Shown in pieces: positions 1 to 5,685 of a DNA stretch of 6,139 nucleotides. A program made the position numbers and the translations under genes. Each line of letters starts with the position of its first letter. Positions within the stretch are counted from its first letter, which is position 1. The DNA comes from CAZBGL01 sp964491375 (lineage in GTDB: Bacteria; Desulfobacterota; Deferrisomatia; Deferrisomatales; Deferrisomataceae): contig CAZBGL010000102.1 in assembly GCA_964491375.1 (NCBI GenBank), positions 1 to 6,139 on the forward strand, written 5' to 3'. A model generated the notes under the pieces. It worked only from the letters and a program-made list of their open reading frames with translations. It did no database searches and was not told the DNA's origin.

Positions 1-3
1 CAC

Positions 4-11
4 CCTCCTTT
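4..11 (-). promoter_or_regulatory. Shine-Dalgarno-like site for a divergent gene off the left edge
   Basis: Read on the minus strand, this is AAAGGAGG, an almost perfect ribosome binding site. A start codon at normal spacing would fall just beyond position 1, so a minus-strand gene may begin outside the window. The competing reading is that these bases are codons. An ATG at 43-41 on the minus strand opens a frame that runs off the edge as MTSQLAFQAEAKEG. That frame has few G/C third positions, unlike the genes here, and no good ribosome binding site of its own, so I prefer the first reading. Confidence 0.35.
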
Positions 12-86
12 GCTTCGGCTTGGAACGCCAGTTGAGAGGTCATCTTAGAGGCCGCCCCCCGAGCTTCCTAGACGGCGAGACCGCGT

Positions 87-126
87 TTTATCCGATTGGC
101 CACTAAGTTTACCCGATTGGTTACGA
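87..126. repeat. Two 19-bp direct repeats, 21-bp period
   Basis: Units at 87-105 and 108-126 match at 15 of 19 positions (TTTAYCCGATTGGYYACKA), including a perfect CCGATTGG core at 92-99 and 113-120. The 21-bp period equals two helical turns, so a protein bound to both copies would sit on one DNA face. The block lies in the only clearly AT-richer stretch of the upstream region and overlaps a candidate minus-strand promoter. It could be an operator; this is inference. Confidence 0.5.
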
Positions 127-133
127 TTCGCAA
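106..133 (-). promoter_or_regulatory. Candidate sigma-70 promoter reading leftward
   Basis: On the minus strand, TTGCGA (133-128) and TAAACT (111-106) are separated by 16 bp. Each matches 4 of 6 consensus positions. Transcription would begin near position 98 and lead into the ribosome-binding-like site at 11-4. One copy of the 19-bp direct repeat lies between the two boxes and the other covers the expected start site, which would suit a repressor. The call rests on consensus matching only. Confidence 0.3.
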
Positions 134-144
134 GCAAACCCCAT

Positions 145-164
145 CGGGCCCCTGGCGGGGCCCG
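145..164. repeat. Perfect 8-bp hairpin with 4-nt loop
   Basis: CGGGCCCC (145-152) and GGGGCCCG (157-164) pair perfectly around TGGC. No clear T-tract follows on either strand; the minus strand has only GGGGTTTGCTTG further on. It is therefore not a convincing intrinsic terminator, but it could insulate the leftward promoter from the pheA side. Confidence 0.45.
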
Positions 165-418
165 GGCAGGCGCTCGGTTCTTGAATGTCCCTCCCTGTCC
201 GCGGCCGAGGTCCGGTGTTTCGGCCGGGCGCCCGAGTGCCGGGGGAGGAAGAATGCGGGAGCGGCTTTCACGGTTCCGCGGCGGGTGACGAGTGACGGGA
301 GACGGTGACGGGGTGGGAGCGACATGGGCTGGTCGTTGTAGGCTGCTGGCCGGGCCGGGGACCGCGTCTCCGGAGGCTGCGAAGTCCAGTATCCTGGTTC
401 GCCGCGGCACCGCGCCGC

Positions 419-434
419 TGGCAAACATGCTGCC
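419..434 (+). promoter_or_regulatory. Sigma-54-like -24/-12 site upstream of pheA
   Basis: The sequence TGGCAAACATGCTGCC has the invariant GG (420-421) and GC (432-433) with the required 10-nt spacing. It matches TGGCAC at 5 of 6 positions but fits the -12 TTGCW box only partly. Transcription would start near 445 and give a leader of about 350 nt before pheA. Sigma-54 promoters are common in former Deltaproteobacteria. A site of this quality can also arise by chance in GC-rich DNA, and I see no paired enhancer sites. Confidence 0.25.
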
Positions 435-465
435 GGACCGAGGACAGGGTGTTGCCGGGCCGAGG
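431..465. repeat. 13-bp direct repeat with 22-bp period
   Basis: TGCCGGACCGAGG (431-443) and TGCCGGGCCGAGG (453-465) differ at one position. A looser third copy lies at 347-360. The first copy overlaps the -12 part of the sigma-54-like site. The role is unknown, and GC-rich composition makes such repeats easier to form by chance. Confidence 0.35.
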
Positions 466-594
466 CGGTTGGGGGGAGAGAGGGATGATGGGAGCGCTCA
501 ATGAATGAGAGGTGCCTCCGGCCGTATCGCGAGCTGGAGGTCGCTCCCACGGGTTTCCGGGATGGGTGACGCGGTTGTCGGCGACGCGGTGGAG

Positions 595-628
595 CTTGCA
601 CCACGACGCCACGCGAAGTCCGTGCAAG
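595..628 (+). repeat. 7-bp inverted repeat, possible leader hairpin
   Basis: CTTGCAC (595-601) and GTGCAAG (622-628) are perfect reverse complements around a 20-nt loop. A few further pairs may form outside across an internal loop. The element lies about 175 nt upstream of the pheA start and would sit in the leader RNA if transcription starts further upstream. Confidence 0.4.
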
Positions 629-634
629 AAGCCA

Positions 635-661
635 TTGCGATCGTAGCGATCGTTGCGGGAG
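635..661. repeat. 9-bp tandem repeat containing a CGATCG dyad
   Basis: TTGCGATCG (635-643), TAGCGATCG (644-652) and the partial copy TTGCGGGAG (653-661) repeat at 9 bp. The two CGATCG palindromes (638-643 and 647-652) form a 15-bp dyad centred on 645. This symmetric element about 150 bp before pheA could be an operator or part of the leader fold. No known regulator motif is recognised. Confidence 0.4.
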
Positions 662-699
662 CCGAAGAGACGCCCGCGGCGCCGTGGAGGGAGAAGCGA

Positions 700-724
700 G
701 GGACCAGGAGCCTTCCGTGGTCCC
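700..724 (+). repeat. Strong hairpin in the pheA leader
   Basis: GGGACCA (700-706) and TGGTCCC (718-724) pair perfectly. An inner GGA/TCC pairing (707-709 with 714-716) extends the stem to 10 bp with a single bulged G at 717. The hairpin ends 78 nt before the ATG of pheA. No U-run follows, so a standard intrinsic attenuator is not supported. A structural element, or a terminator needing Rho, remains possible. Confidence 0.45.
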
Positions 725-802
725 GGCGTTCTGGCGGGAAGCCACCGGAATGTGCTATCTGGGCGGAAAAGGGGTGGCGCCGTGTCGGAGGGCGTGGAGG
801 CG

Positions 803-1894
803 ATGGGCGAGCGCCGGAATCCGGAACGCGAGCTGGAGGAACTGCGGGCCGAGGTGGACCGGGTGGACCGGGAGATCCTCCGGCTGCTGAACCGTCGGGC
901 CGATCTGGTGCAACGGATCGGCGCGGTGAAGCGCACTTCGGGGCTCCCCTTCTACGCGCCGCACCGGGAGGAGGCCCTGGTGCGCAGGCTCCAGGCGGAG
1001 AACCCGGGACCCTTTCCCGGGGCGGCCGTGCGCGCGGTGTGGAAGGAGATCATCTCGGCCTCCCTGGCCCTGGAGACCCCCCTGACCGTGGCGTACCTGG
1101 GCCCGCCCGCCACCTTCACCCACCAAGCCAGCCTGGAGCGGTTCGGTTTTTCCGCTCGGTACCACCCGGCCCGCACCATTGCGGATGTGTTTGAACGTGT
1201 GGAGAAGGGCAAGGCCGACTACGGGGTGGTGCCCGTGGAGAACACCGCCGAGGGGGTGGTCAGCCACACCCTGGACAGCCTGCTCCATTCGGATCTGCGG
1301 ATCGTGGCCGAGGTGTACCTGCGCGTGTGCCATCATCTGATGAACCGCTCGGGGCGCCTGGACGAGGTGGAGCGGGTGTATTCCCACCCCCACGCGCTGG
1401 CCCAGTGCCGGCGTTGGCTCGGGGACCACCTGCCCGGCGCCCAGGTGCGGGAGTCGGCGTCCACGGCCGAGGCCGCCCGGATCGCCTCCGAGGACCCTTC
1501 GGCGGCCGCCGTGGCCGCCCGGGTGGCGGCCGAGGTGTACGGGCTGGAGATCGTGGAGTCCCGCATCGAGGACGACCCGCGCAACGCCACCCGGTTCCTG
1601 GTGGTGGGCCGGGATACGCCGGCTCCCACGGGACGCGACAAGACCTCGCTCGTGTTCGCGGTGAACGACGAGGTGGGGGCGCTGTACCGGATGCTCGAGC
1701 CGTTCTACCGCCACGGGGTGAACCTCACCAAGATCGAGTCCCGGCCCATGCCCGGCGAGGCGTGGCAGTACGTGTTCTTCGTGGACTGCGACGGGCACGA
1801 GGCCGACCCCCATCTGGCCGCCGCCCTGGAGGCCCTGCGGGGGAGGTGCCGCCTGTTCCGGGTGCTGGGCTCCTACCCCCGCTCGGGACCCTGA
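803..1894 (+). CDS. pheA: Bifunctional chorismate mutase / prephenate dehydratase
   Basis: This 363-residue cytoplasmic enzyme converts chorismate to prephenate and then to phenylpyruvate, committing carbon to phenylalanine. Residues 11-92 form an AroQ-type chorismate mutase domain. R15, R32, K43, R55, E56 and S87 align with E. coli active-site positions, and Glu91 replaces the E. coli Gln. Residues 95-272 form the dehydratase domain, with PVEN at 144-147 and the catalytic TRF motif at 263-265 (NATRFLVV). Residues 281-358 form an ACT domain with GALY (292-295) and ESRP (312-315), the signature of phenylalanine feedback binding. The length is typical of bacterial P-proteins. I chose the ATG at 803, with GGAGG at 787-791 (11-nt spacing). 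An in-frame GTG at 782 has better ribosome-binding geometry (GGGGTG, 5-nt spacer) and would add seven residues; the start is unsettled. It is first in the cluster, with hisC 103 bp downstream. Confidence 0.96.
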   Translation: MGERRNPERELEELRAEVDRVDREILRLLNRRADLVQRIGAVKRTSGLPFYAPHREEALVRRLQAENPGPFPGAAVRAVWKEIISASLALETPLTVAYLGPPATFTHQASLERFGFSARYHPARTIADVFERVEKGKADYGVVPVENTAEGVVSHTLDSLLHSDLRIVAEVYLRVCHHLMNRSGRLDEVERVYSHPHALAQCRRWLGDHLPGAQVRESASTAEAARIASEDPSAAAVAARVAAEVYGLEIVESRIEDDPRNATRFLVVGRDTPAPTGRDKTSLVFAVNDEVGALYRMLEPFYRHGVNLTKIESRPMPGEAWQYVFFVDCDGHEADPHLAAALEALRGRCRLFRVLGSYPRSGP

Positions 1895-1914
1895 GTCCGG
1901 TACGGCCGCGGCTC

Positions 1915-1943
1915 TGGACTCGCAGGCCGGTTCGGGCTATACA
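1915..1943 (+). promoter_or_regulatory. Candidate internal sigma-70 promoter before hisC
   Basis: TGGACT (1915-1920) and TATACA (1938-1943) lie 17 bp apart and each match 4 of 6 consensus positions. A start near 1950 would leave a leader of about 48 nt before hisC. The 103-bp pheA-hisC gap is the only real break in the cluster, so hisC-aroF-aroA may be transcribed separately from pheA as well as by read-through. Confidence 0.35.
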
Positions 1944-1997
1944 GGGCGTTTCCGTGGACGCACCCCGGCCACACCCGATCGCAGGATCCGCCTACCC

Positions 1998-3116
1998 ATG
2001 AAGCCGAACCCCTTTGCCGATCTCGTGAGCCCCTTCGTGCGACAACTGGAGCCCTACGTGCCCGGCAAACCCGTGGAGGAACTGCGGCGGGAGAAAGGGC
2101 TTGCCCAAATCGTCAAGCTGGCGAGCAACGAGAACCCCCACGGGCCACCGCCTTCCGCCGTGCGCGCCGTGGGCCGGGCCGCGGAGGGCCTCCACCGGTA
2201 CCCCGACGGGTACGGTTTCGATCTGAAGCAGGCCCTGGCCCGCGCCTGGGGGGTGTCGCCGGAGAACCTGGTCCTGGGGAACGGCAGTTCCGAGGTCATC
2301 GAGATGGTGGTCCGGCTGCTCGTGAGGCCGGGCCGCAAGGTGGTCCTGGCGAGCCCGTCCTTCAGCATCTACGGACTCACGGTCCGGGCCCAGGGGGGGG
2401 CCGAGGTGCACGTGCCTTTGCGGCGCCACCGGGTGGACCTCGAGGCCGTGGCCCGGGCGGTGGACGGGGACACCGCCCTGGTGATCCTCGGAAACCCCAA
2501 CAATCCCACGGGCACGGTGTTCGGCCGGAGGGAATGGGAGCGTTTCCTCCGGGAGGTGCCGCGCAGGACGGGGGTGCTCCTGGACGAAGCCTACGCCGAG
2601 TACGTGACCGATCCGGACGTGCCCCGGGGCCGGGACTACCTGGACGAGGACCGGCCCCTGGTGGTGGTGCGGACCTTCTCCAAGGCATACGGGCTTGCCG
2701 GGCTCCGCATCGGGTACGGAATCGCCCCCCGCGGGCTCGTGGACTACATGAACCGGCTGCGGCTTCCGTTCAACTCCAACGGACCGGCCCAGGCCGCGGC
2801 ACGGGCGGCCCTGGAAGACCGGGCGCACCTGGAGCGCTCGGTCGAGGCGAACCGCCGGGGCCGGGAGCGGCTGTACGGCCTGTTCCGCCGGATGGGTCTG
2901 GAGTACATCGAGAGCCAGGCCAACTTCGTGACCGTGCGCGTGGGCGACGGCGACCGGGTGTACCGGCGGTTGCTCGAACACGGGGTGATCGTCCGCTCGG
3001 TCCGCAGCTTCGGGATGCCTGAGTGGATCCGGGTGACCGTGGGCCTGCCGGACGAGCTGGATCGGTTCGAGGAGGCATTCCAGAAGGTTCTGGCTTCTTC
3101 GGGAGACCGGCCATGA
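1998..3116 (+). CDS. hisC: HisC-family aminotransferase, probably aromatic
   Basis: This 372-residue fold-type I PLP aminotransferase belongs to the histidinol-phosphate aminotransferase family. Visible landmarks are the N-terminal substrate-loop motif ASNENP (42-47), NGSSEVI for cofactor phosphate binding (95-101), NPNNPTG (166-172), DEAY with the pyridine-binding Asp196, the Schiff-base Lys229 in TFSKAYGLAGLRIGY, and Arg237. The length is typical. Family members transfer the amino group from glutamate to imidazole-acetol phosphate, and many also act on phenylpyruvate and 4-hydroxyphenylpyruvate. No histidine gene is nearby, and the gene sits between pheA and aroF. I therefore infer that its main job is the last step of phenylalanine (and perhaps tyrosine) synthesis, but sequence alone cannot settle specificity. 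The ATG at 1998 has only a weak AGGA (1983-1986) upstream. The stop overlaps the aroF start as ATGA. A G8 run at 2393-2400 encodes part of a Gln-Gly-Gly-Ala stretch. Confidence 0.93.
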   Translation: MKPNPFADLVSPFVRQLEPYVPGKPVEELRREKGLAQIVKLASNENPHGPPPSAVRAVGRAAEGLHRYPDGYGFDLKQALARAWGVSPENLVLGNGSSEVIEMVVRLLVRPGRKVVLASPSFSIYGLTVRAQGGAEVHVPLRRHRVDLEAVARAVDGDTALVILGNPNNPTGTVFGRREWERFLREVPRRTGVLLDEAYAEYVTDPDVPRGRDYLDEDRPLVVVRTFSKAYGLAGLRIGYGIAPRGLVDYMNRLRLPFNSNGPAQAAARAALEDRAHLERSVEANRRGRERLYGLFRRMGLEYIESQANFVTVRVGDGDRVYRRLLEHGVIVRSVRSFGMPEWIRVTVGLPDELDRFEEAFQKVLASSGDRP

Positions 3117-4138
3117 TCATCGTGCTCAAGCCCGACCACACAGAGGAGGAGCGCCTGCAGATCGTACAGACCCTGCGGGCCCTGGGGCTGTCGGTGCACG
3201 AGTCCCGGGGTGCCCACCGGACGATCCTGGGGGCGATCGGCGACGAGGACGCCCTGCGGGACCTGCCCCTGGAGTCCATGCCGGGCGTGGAGCGGGTGAT
3301 CCCGATCCTCAAGCCCTACAAACTGGTGAGCCGCGAGTTCCACCCCGAGGACTCCGAGGTGGCGGTGGGGTCTGTGGCGTTCGGGCCGGGGCCGGTCCAG
3401 ATCATCGCAGGCCCTTGCTCCATCGAGGACCGCCAGCTCCTGCTGGAGACGGCCCAGGCGATCCGCGAGGCCGGGGCCACCCTGCTCCGGGGCGGAGCGT
3501 TCAAGCCCCGGTCCAGCCCTTACGCGTTCCAGGGGCTCGGCGAGAAGGGCCTGGAGCTCCTGGCCGAGGCCCGGGAGCTCACGGGACTCCCGGTGGTGAC
3601 CGAGCTCATGGACCCGCGGGACACCGTGCTCGTGGCCAAGTACGCCGACGTGGTCCAGATCGGCGCCCGGAACATGCAGAACTTCCGGCTGCTCAAGGAA
3701 GTGGGCAACCTGGACAAGCCCGTGCTCATCAAACGGGGCATGGCGGCCACCATCACCGAGTGGCTCATGAGCGCGGAGTACGTGGCGTCCCAGGGAAACC
3801 GTCGGATCGTCCTGTGCGAGCGGGGTATCCGCACCTTCGAGACGGCCACCCGCAACACCCTGGACGTTTCGGCCGTGCCGGTGCTCAAGCAGCACACTCA
3901 CCTGCCGGTGATCGTGGACCCGAGCCACGCGGCCGGCCGATACGACCTTGTGTTGCCGCTGGCGCGGGCCGCGGTGGCCGCCGGAGCGGACGGCCTGATG
4001 GTCGAGGTGCACGCCCGGCCCGACCAGGCCCTGTGCGACGGGAACCAGAGCCTCAAACCCGAGCGGTTCGAGCGGCTGGTGAGGGAGGTGGCCGCCGTGG
4101 TGCGCGCCGTGGGCCGGGAACTGGGGGGGGCGCCGTGA
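3113..4138 (+). CDS. aroF: 3-deoxy-7-phosphoheptulonate (DAHP) synthase, type I-beta
   Basis: This 341-residue enzyme condenses PEP and erythrose-4-phosphate to DAHP, the first shikimate pathway step. Residues 1-70 form the ferredoxin-like N-terminal domain found in Thermotoga-type enzymes, which gives feedback inhibition by tyrosine or phenylalanine there. The (beta/alpha)8 catalytic barrel follows from about residue 95. It shows AGPCS (99-103), the FKPR motif (130-133) with catalytic Lys131, and KRG (207-209). The expected metal ligands are Cys102, His272, Glu298 and Asp309, which agree with the numbering I recall for the T. maritima enzyme. The length is normal. The ATG at 3113 overlaps the hisC stop by 4 bp and has GGGAG at 3101-3105 (7-nt spacing). 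A longer in-frame extension to 3023 lies wholly inside hisC and lacks homology. The 3' end carries a G8 run (4123-4130) just before the stop, which overlaps aroA. Confidence 0.96.
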   Translation: MIIVLKPDHTEEERLQIVQTLRALGLSVHESRGAHRTILGAIGDEDALRDLPLESMPGVERVIPILKPYKLVSREFHPEDSEVAVGSVAFGPGPVQIIAGPCSIEDRQLLLETAQAIREAGATLLRGGAFKPRSSPYAFQGLGEKGLELLAEARELTGLPVVTELMDPRDTVLVAKYADVVQIGARNMQNFRLLKEVGNLDKPVLIKRGMAATITEWLMSAEYVASQGNRRIVLCERGIRTFETATRNTLDVSAVPVLKQHTHLPVIVDPSHAAGRYDLVLPLARAAVAAGADGLMVEVHARPDQALCDGNQSLKPERFERLVREVAAVVRAVGRELGGAP

Positions 4139-5424
4139 CCGCGCAGAGGGTGCGGGCCTGCCTCCGGGCCCTGGAGGCGGACCTGGAGGTGCCCGGTGAC
4201 AAATCCGTGTCCCACCGGGCCCTCATCCTGGCGGCCCTGGCCGGGGGGACGTCCCGGATCCGTGGGGTCGCTCCGGGCCGGGACGTGGCCTCCACGCGGC
4301 GGGCCCTCGAGCGGTTGGGTGTGGAGGTGCGGGAGGGTCCCGACGGCTGGGTGGAGGTGTGCGGAAGGGGAATCGGGGGCCTGAGCGAGCCCGGGGACGT
4401 GATCGACTGCGGCAACTCCGGCACCACGATGCGGCTGCTGGCCGGGGTGTTGGCGGGGCACGGCTTCCTCTCGGTGCTCACCGGCGATGCGAGCCTGAGG
4501 GGCCGACCCATGGCCCGCGTTCTGGACCCCCTGCGGGAGATGGGCGCCCTGGCGATCGGCCGGGCCGAGGACAGCCTGGCCCCGCTCGTGATCCGGGGCG
4601 GGCCGCTCCGGGCCGTCACGTGGCGCCTCCCGGTGGCAAGCGCGCAGGTGAAGAGCGCGGTCCTGTTGGCGGGGCTCCACGCCCGGGGAACCACGTGGGT
4701 GGAGGAACCGGTGCCCACCCGCGACCACACGGAGCGGATGCTCCTTGCCATGGGTGCCCAGGTCGTGCGCGAACAGGGCCGCGTGGGCGTGCGGGGCCGC
4801 CCGCGGCTGCGCCCCCTGGAGCTCGAGGTGCCCGGGGATCCCTCTTCGGCCGCGTTCTGGGCGGCCGCCGCGCTCGTGGTCCCGGGTTCGCGGGTGCGGA
4901 TCCGGGGCGTGCTGCTGAACCCCACCCGCACGGGTTTCTTCCGGCTGCTCGAACGGATGGGGGCGGACCTGGCCGTGGAGGTCACGGGGGAGGCGGCCGG
5001 CGAGCCGGTGGGCACGATCGAGGTCCATCACGGGCGGCTCCGGGGCATCGAGGTCGATCCGGCCGAGGTGCCGGGGACCATCGACGAGCTTCCGCTCCTG
5101 GGCGTGGTGGCGGCGAAGGCCGACGGCGTGACCACGGTGCGAGGGGCCGGGGAACTGCGCCACAAGGAATCGGACCGGATCGAGGCCGTGGCCTCGGAGC
5201 TCGCGAAGGCCGGCGCTCGGGTGGAGACGTTCCCGGACGGGTTCCGGGTGTACGGCGGGGCGCCCCTGCGGGCTGCTCGGTTCGAGTCCCACGGCGACCA
5301 CCGGATCGCCATGGCCATGGCCGTGCTGTCCCTGGGGCTTCCCGGGGAGAGCGAGATCCTCGGGGCCGGGGCGGTTGACGTGTCGTACCCGGGTTTCTGG
5401 GAGGTGCTGGAACGGGTGGTTTGA
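4135..5424 (+). CDS. aroA: 3-phosphoshikimate 1-carboxyvinyltransferase (EPSP synthase)
   Basis: This 429-residue enzyme transfers the enolpyruvyl group of PEP to shikimate-3-phosphate, making EPSP, the chorismate precursor. Motifs run in family order: GDKSVSHR (21-28, PEP and substrate binding), GNSGTTMR (93-100), GDASLRGRPM (117-126), SAQVK (169-173), RDHTE (196-200), NPTR (262-265), TIDELP with catalytic Asp317, KESDR with Glu345 (344-348), and GDHR (387-390). The combination RDHTE, SAQVK and NPTR is the pattern described for class II EPSP synthases. The start is GTG, overlapping the aroF stop as GTGA; the G-run four bases upstream is its only ribosome-binding-like sequence, so translational coupling is likely. 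Its frame is open well upstream inside aroF, but that extension has no homology. The gene that usually follows aroA in related clusters (cmk) is not visible in the 715 bp downstream. Confidence 0.96.
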   Translation: MTAQRVRACLRALEADLEVPGDKSVSHRALILAALAGGTSRIRGVAPGRDVASTRRALERLGVEVREGPDGWVEVCGRGIGGLSEPGDVIDCGNSGTTMRLLAGVLAGHGFLSVLTGDASLRGRPMARVLDPLREMGALAIGRAEDSLAPLVIRGGPLRAVTWRLPVASAQVKSAVLLAGLHARGTTWVEEPVPTRDHTERMLLAMGAQVVREQGRVGVRGRPRLRPLELEVPGDPSSAAFWAAAALVVPGSRVRIRGVLLNPTRTGFFRLLERMGADLAVEVTGEAAGEPVGTIEVHHGRLRGIEVDPAEVPGTIDELPLLGVVAAKADGVTTVRGAGELRHKESDRIEAVASELAKAGARVETFPDGFRVYGGAPLRAARFESHGDHRIAMAMAVLSLGLPGESEILGAGAVDVSYPGFWEVLERVV

Positions 5425-5504
5425 CGGCTTCCGGTGATCGGGATCCGGCCGAATCCCTGGACCGAGAGCCGAAAGCGGGTGCCCCATGGCCAACGACGTG
5501 GGAT

Positions 5505-5534
5505 CGGGCTTTTCGCCCGCGACCGTTCGCGGGC
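5505..5534 (+). repeat. Two mutually exclusive hairpins downstream of aroA
   Basis: GCCCGCGA (5515-5522) and TCGCGGGC (5527-5534) form a perfect 8-bp stem with a CCGT loop. The same left arm can instead pair with CGGGC (5505-5509) across the loop TTTTC. The second hairpin has its T-run in the loop rather than after the stem, and nothing U-rich follows the first, so terminator function is doubtful. It is the first strong structure after aroA, 91 to 110 bp past the stop. Confidence 0.4.
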
Positions 5535-5630
5535 CGGCTGGGATGCCGCCCGGGGGCTCGTCTCCGCCTGCGGCCACGGCCTCGATGCCGCCGCGCGGTC
5601 GTCGGTGTGCCGCCCGCGTGCGCGTTGAAA

Positions 5631-5685
5631 GGGCTCGGGAGACGTGGCTGTTGGGCCTTCCGGCCGCGTGCGCGGACCCGAGCCC
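5631..5685 (+). repeat. Perfect 9-bp stem enclosing smaller hairpins
   Basis: GGGCTCGGG (5631-5639) pairs perfectly with CCCGAGCCC (5677-5685). The 37-nt interior can itself form GGCC-TTCC-GGCC (5654-5665) or CCGCG-TG-CGCGG (5664-5675). The left arm has an alternative partner, GAGCCC at 5701-5706. Copy 2 of the duplication keeps the same pairing in shorter form: GCTCGGG (5998-6004) with CCCGAGC (6048-6054). Confidence 0.4.

Larger units (their letters stand above)
134..802. other. Long region upstream of pheA without a supported gene
   Basis: I find no credible gene here on either strand. The open frames have Arg-, Pro- and Ser-rich translations with no recognisable motif, lack the G/C-biased third positions of the four real genes, and in two cases run far into pheA out of frame. 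The region contains several perfect hairpins, a tripled GTGACG hexamer (285-290, 292-297, 305-310), a 22-bp-spaced direct repeat (431-443 and 453-465), and a purine-rich run at about 471-490. Part is probably a long 5' untranslated leader plus regulatory DNA for pheA. I saw no run of Phe or Tyr codons that would suggest a classical attenuator peptide. Confidence 0.6.

Noticed and set aside
400..418. T-box-like sequence GGCACCGCG in the pheA leader
   Set aside because: Only the end of the T-box sequence matches. The AGGGTGG part that pairs with the tRNA acceptor end is absent, and no specifier loop or terminator is visible. The bases are better explained by a GCGGC/GCCGC hairpin.
650..802. Phenylalanine attenuator leader peptide
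   Set aside because: No short frame with clustered TTC/TTT codons was found, and the hairpin at 700-724 is not followed by a U-run.
803..1060. Loss of chorismate mutase activity because the residue matching E. coli Asp48 is Ala52 and Gln88 is Glu91
   Set aside because: The other catalytic residues are present, and Ala and Glu at these positions are, as I recall, ordinary in related P-proteins. A defect is not supported.
505..1194. Plus-strand open frame of 229 codons, including an AIAIVAIVAG stretch
   Set aside because: It runs nearly 400 bp into pheA out of frame. The protein-like stretch is simply the 9-bp GCGATCGTA/T repeat translated.
4411..4434. Inherent glyphosate insensitivity of this EPSP synthase
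   Set aside because: The class II motif pattern is present, but the loop reads GNSGTT with the usual Gly, not the Ala-containing loop of the well-known tolerant enzyme. Tolerance cannot be judged from sequence here.
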